This document shows, piece by piece, positions 62,764 to 64,000 of a stretch of 64,000 bases of DNA (positions within the stretch are counted from its first letter, which is position 1; the number at the start of each line of letters is the position of its first letter). Below the pieces are notes generated by a model, which was not told the DNA's origin, made no database searches, and was given only the letters and a program-made list of their open reading frames with translations. The DNA lies in the NCBI GenBank assembly GCA_023435305.1, contig JAEYRV010000006.1, forward strand, positions 10,097 to 74,096. The letters are read 5' to 3'. The position numbers were made by a program, and so were the translations under genes. Origin of the DNA: Bacillota bacterium (GTDB taxonomy: Bacteria > Bacillota > Clostridia > Acetivibrionales > DTU013).

Positions 62764-63879
62764 ATGGCATGCAAAAAGCTGGTAATTGCAGGTGTCCTTT
62801 CAATAGGGATACTATTTGGAAGTTCGTTGGGTACAGATGCTCAAAGCACCAGTTATACCATTCGATCAGGAGATACCTTCTATCTGATCAGTCAAAGGAC
62901 CGGAATATCTCTTACAGAATTGATGAAAGCAAACAATGCAGATGCGAGCACTATCCTATATCCCGGCAATGTGATCATTATACCTTCGGCAGTCAGCAGT
63001 TCGGTCCATACGGTCCAGTCAGGAGATACCTTTTACTTATTGAGTAAGAAATACAATGTCAGCATCACTGAGTTAATGAAAATAAACAATGCAACCTCTG
63101 CGACAATTCTCTATCCGGGACAGAAGCTGCAGATCCCGTCATCTGTTTCCGCTCCGGCACCACAGCCAGCACCATCACCTGCACCACCGCCTGCACCGCC
63201 GTCTGACCAATCCAAACCGTATGTAACATACACAAGCTATACAGTAAAAGCAGGTGATACCTTGTGGTCAATAGCAAATAATGCCGGGATCCAGATGTCC
63301 GAGCTTTCAAAGGCCAATAATTTGACAGAATCGGCCTGGCTGACGATCGGACAGATAATAAGGATACCAGTCCACCATGTGCCTGTTAAGCCAACACCGG
63401 GTGATAAATACGGAGAATACCTGGATTGGTGGACAGAGGCGCAATACGTATTACCACTCCAAAGTGTTTTTGAAATAATTGATTTTTACACAGGAAAATC
63501 CTTTACAGTAAAGCGTACAACCGGAAGCGGTCACGCGGATGTAGAAACACTGACGGCTGCCGATTCACAAAAGATGATGGAAATATGGGGCGGAGCCTAC
63601 AGCTGGGACAGACGCCCTGTTATCGTAAAAATCAACGGCAGAAAGGTTGCCGCAAGCATGTCCAGCCTTCCTCATGCCGGTAATGAAAATGAACCGGGAG
63701 GCATTGATGTTACATGGAGGAGTGATAATTACGGCCCGGGCTACAATCTTGACTGGGTCAAAAATAACGCCGTCAGCGGCGTAGCAGACCTGCATTTTGC
63801 AAACAGCGTACGCCACAAGGATGGTCTGGTCGATAAAGGCCATCAGGATAATATAAAAATCGCCGCCGGTATAAAATAG
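62764..63879 (+). CDS. secreted protein with three LysM domains
   Basis: A 371-residue protein: signal peptide about 1-26, LysM domains at about 29-75, 81-126 and 157-203 (YTIRSGDTFYLISQRTGIS, HTVQSGDTFYLLSKKYNVS, YTVKAGDTLWSIANNAGIQ), the last two separated by a Pro/Ala linker, and a C-terminal domain of about 150 residues with His and acidic motifs (RTTGSGHADVETLTAADSQKM, SLPHAGNENEPGGIDVTW). LysM binds peptidoglycan; the C-terminal domain recurs in clostridial wall proteins, but I know no activity. GGGAGG lies 9 nt upstream. Its stop is two bases from the group II intron end. Confidence 0.88.
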   Translation: MACKKLVIAGVLSIGILFGSSLGTDAQSTSYTIRSGDTFYLISQRTGISLTELMKANNADASTILYPGNVIIIPSAVSSSVHTVQSGDTFYLLSKKYNVSITELMKINNATSATILYPGQKLQIPSSVSAPAPQPAPSPAPPPAPPSDQSKPYVTYTSYTVKAGDTLWSIANNAGIQMSELSKANNLTESAWLTIGQIIRIPVHHVPVKPTPGDKYGEYLDWWTEAQYVLPLQSVFEIIDFYTGKSFTVKRTTGSGHADVETLTAADSQKMMEIWGGAYSWDRRPVIVKINGRKVAASMSSLPHAGNENEPGGIDVTWRSDNYGPGYNLDWVKNNAVSGVADLHFANSVRHKDGLVDKGHQDNIKIAAGIK

Positions 63880-63880
63880 A

Positions 63881-64000
63881 GTAGGAGGCGGTGATTAGCC
63901 GCCGTCCTCTCACAGCACCGTGCGTACCGTTCGGTACACGGCGCTTTCAATAGTTGATGTGCACAGACTGGTACGCAGTGGTTAAATCATAAAAGCCTGC
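63881..64000 (-). mobile_element. group II intron, 3' end (domains V and VI); rest beyond window
   Basis: On the minus strand positions 63945-63914 form a domain V hairpin: the AGC triad opens a 9-bp stem AGCGCCGTG/CACGGTGCT, with a CG bulge and a TACC/GGTA tip around GAAC. A domain VI-like stem (GGCGG/CCGCC with an unpaired TAAT stretch) follows, and the intron would end in CCTAC at 63881. The end of a reverse transcriptase frame precedes domain V. The intron lies just past the LysM gene's stop, on the opposite strand. Confidence 0.8.
63947..64000 (-). CDS. group II intron-encoded reverse transcriptase, C-terminal fragment
   Basis: The final 17 codons before TGA, reading AGFYDLTTAYQSVHINY. 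This short tail lies directly before domain V, where intron-encoded proteins end. The identification rests on that position, not on the 17 residues. Confidence 0.55.
   Translation of the reverse strand, partial: AGFYDLTTAYQSVHINY

Overview
The window looks like the chromosome of an anaerobic, saccharolytic member of the Clostridia. The pointers are a DapL-type lysine pathway, a type III glutamine synthetase, a glutamate synthase split into separate subunits, an SLH-anchored surface protein, Lpl/YesMN-type sugar uptake genes, and strong AAGGAGG ribosome binding sites. I cannot name a species. The DNA is of moderate GC by eye, with a visibly GC-richer insert at about 36.4-49.2 kb.

Region by region: (1) 0-14 kb is core metabolism and envelope: a partial glycerophosphodiesterase, the PFL/ACT pair, an LCP cell-wall ligase, dapF-dapL, a mutarotase-like protein, a GtrA-like membrane protein, tRNA-Tyr, a repeat-domain membrane protein, purA and pyrG. 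Its spacers are unusually rich in short tandem repeats. (2) 13.5-22.9 kb is a nitrogen-assimilation island: five adjoining genes for a split glutamate synthase, and divergently glnN and an ammonium transporter fused to a PII domain. Both promoters are followed at once by small hexaloop hairpins that compete with intrinsic terminators, which suggests regulated antitermination. (3) 22.9-36 kb holds an acyl-CoA ligase-like gene, tRNA-Thr with a duplicated 3' end, and one long sugar operon. That operon encodes an ABC transporter, a GH51 arabinofuranosidase, a fucose/arabinose isomerase-like protein, DhaK, DhaL, RpiB-like and TPI-like isomerases, and a LacI regulator. The kinase and isomerase set matches the known tetrulose (erythrulose) routes better than triose metabolism.

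(4) 36.3-55.0 kb is bounded by two copies of the 3' end of tRNA-Asp and looks like an integrative mobilizable element. It has a large serine recombinase, a TnpW-like protein, a relaxase with a second gene nested in another frame, MobC, inverted iteron arrays, a RepA-like ATPase and a DUF6076-like protein. A giant SLH protein and a sensor kinase/regulator with two solute-binding proteins lie inside the same bounds; whether these are cargo or resident genes is open. (5) 54.9-55.2 kb is a tRNA array (Glu, Asp, and an Ala(CGC)-like gene with a mismatched acceptor stem). (6) 55.4-62.6 kb is a YesMN-LplABC oligosaccharide uptake system. (7) The end holds a three-LysM secreted protein and, facing it, the 3' end of a group II intron that runs off the window.

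The best candidates for something undescribed are the arabinan-linked tetrulose-type pathway, the leader RNAs of the nitrogen island, and the nested gene inside the relaxase. No database search or folding program was run; all calls come from reading sequence, and family names come from memory.
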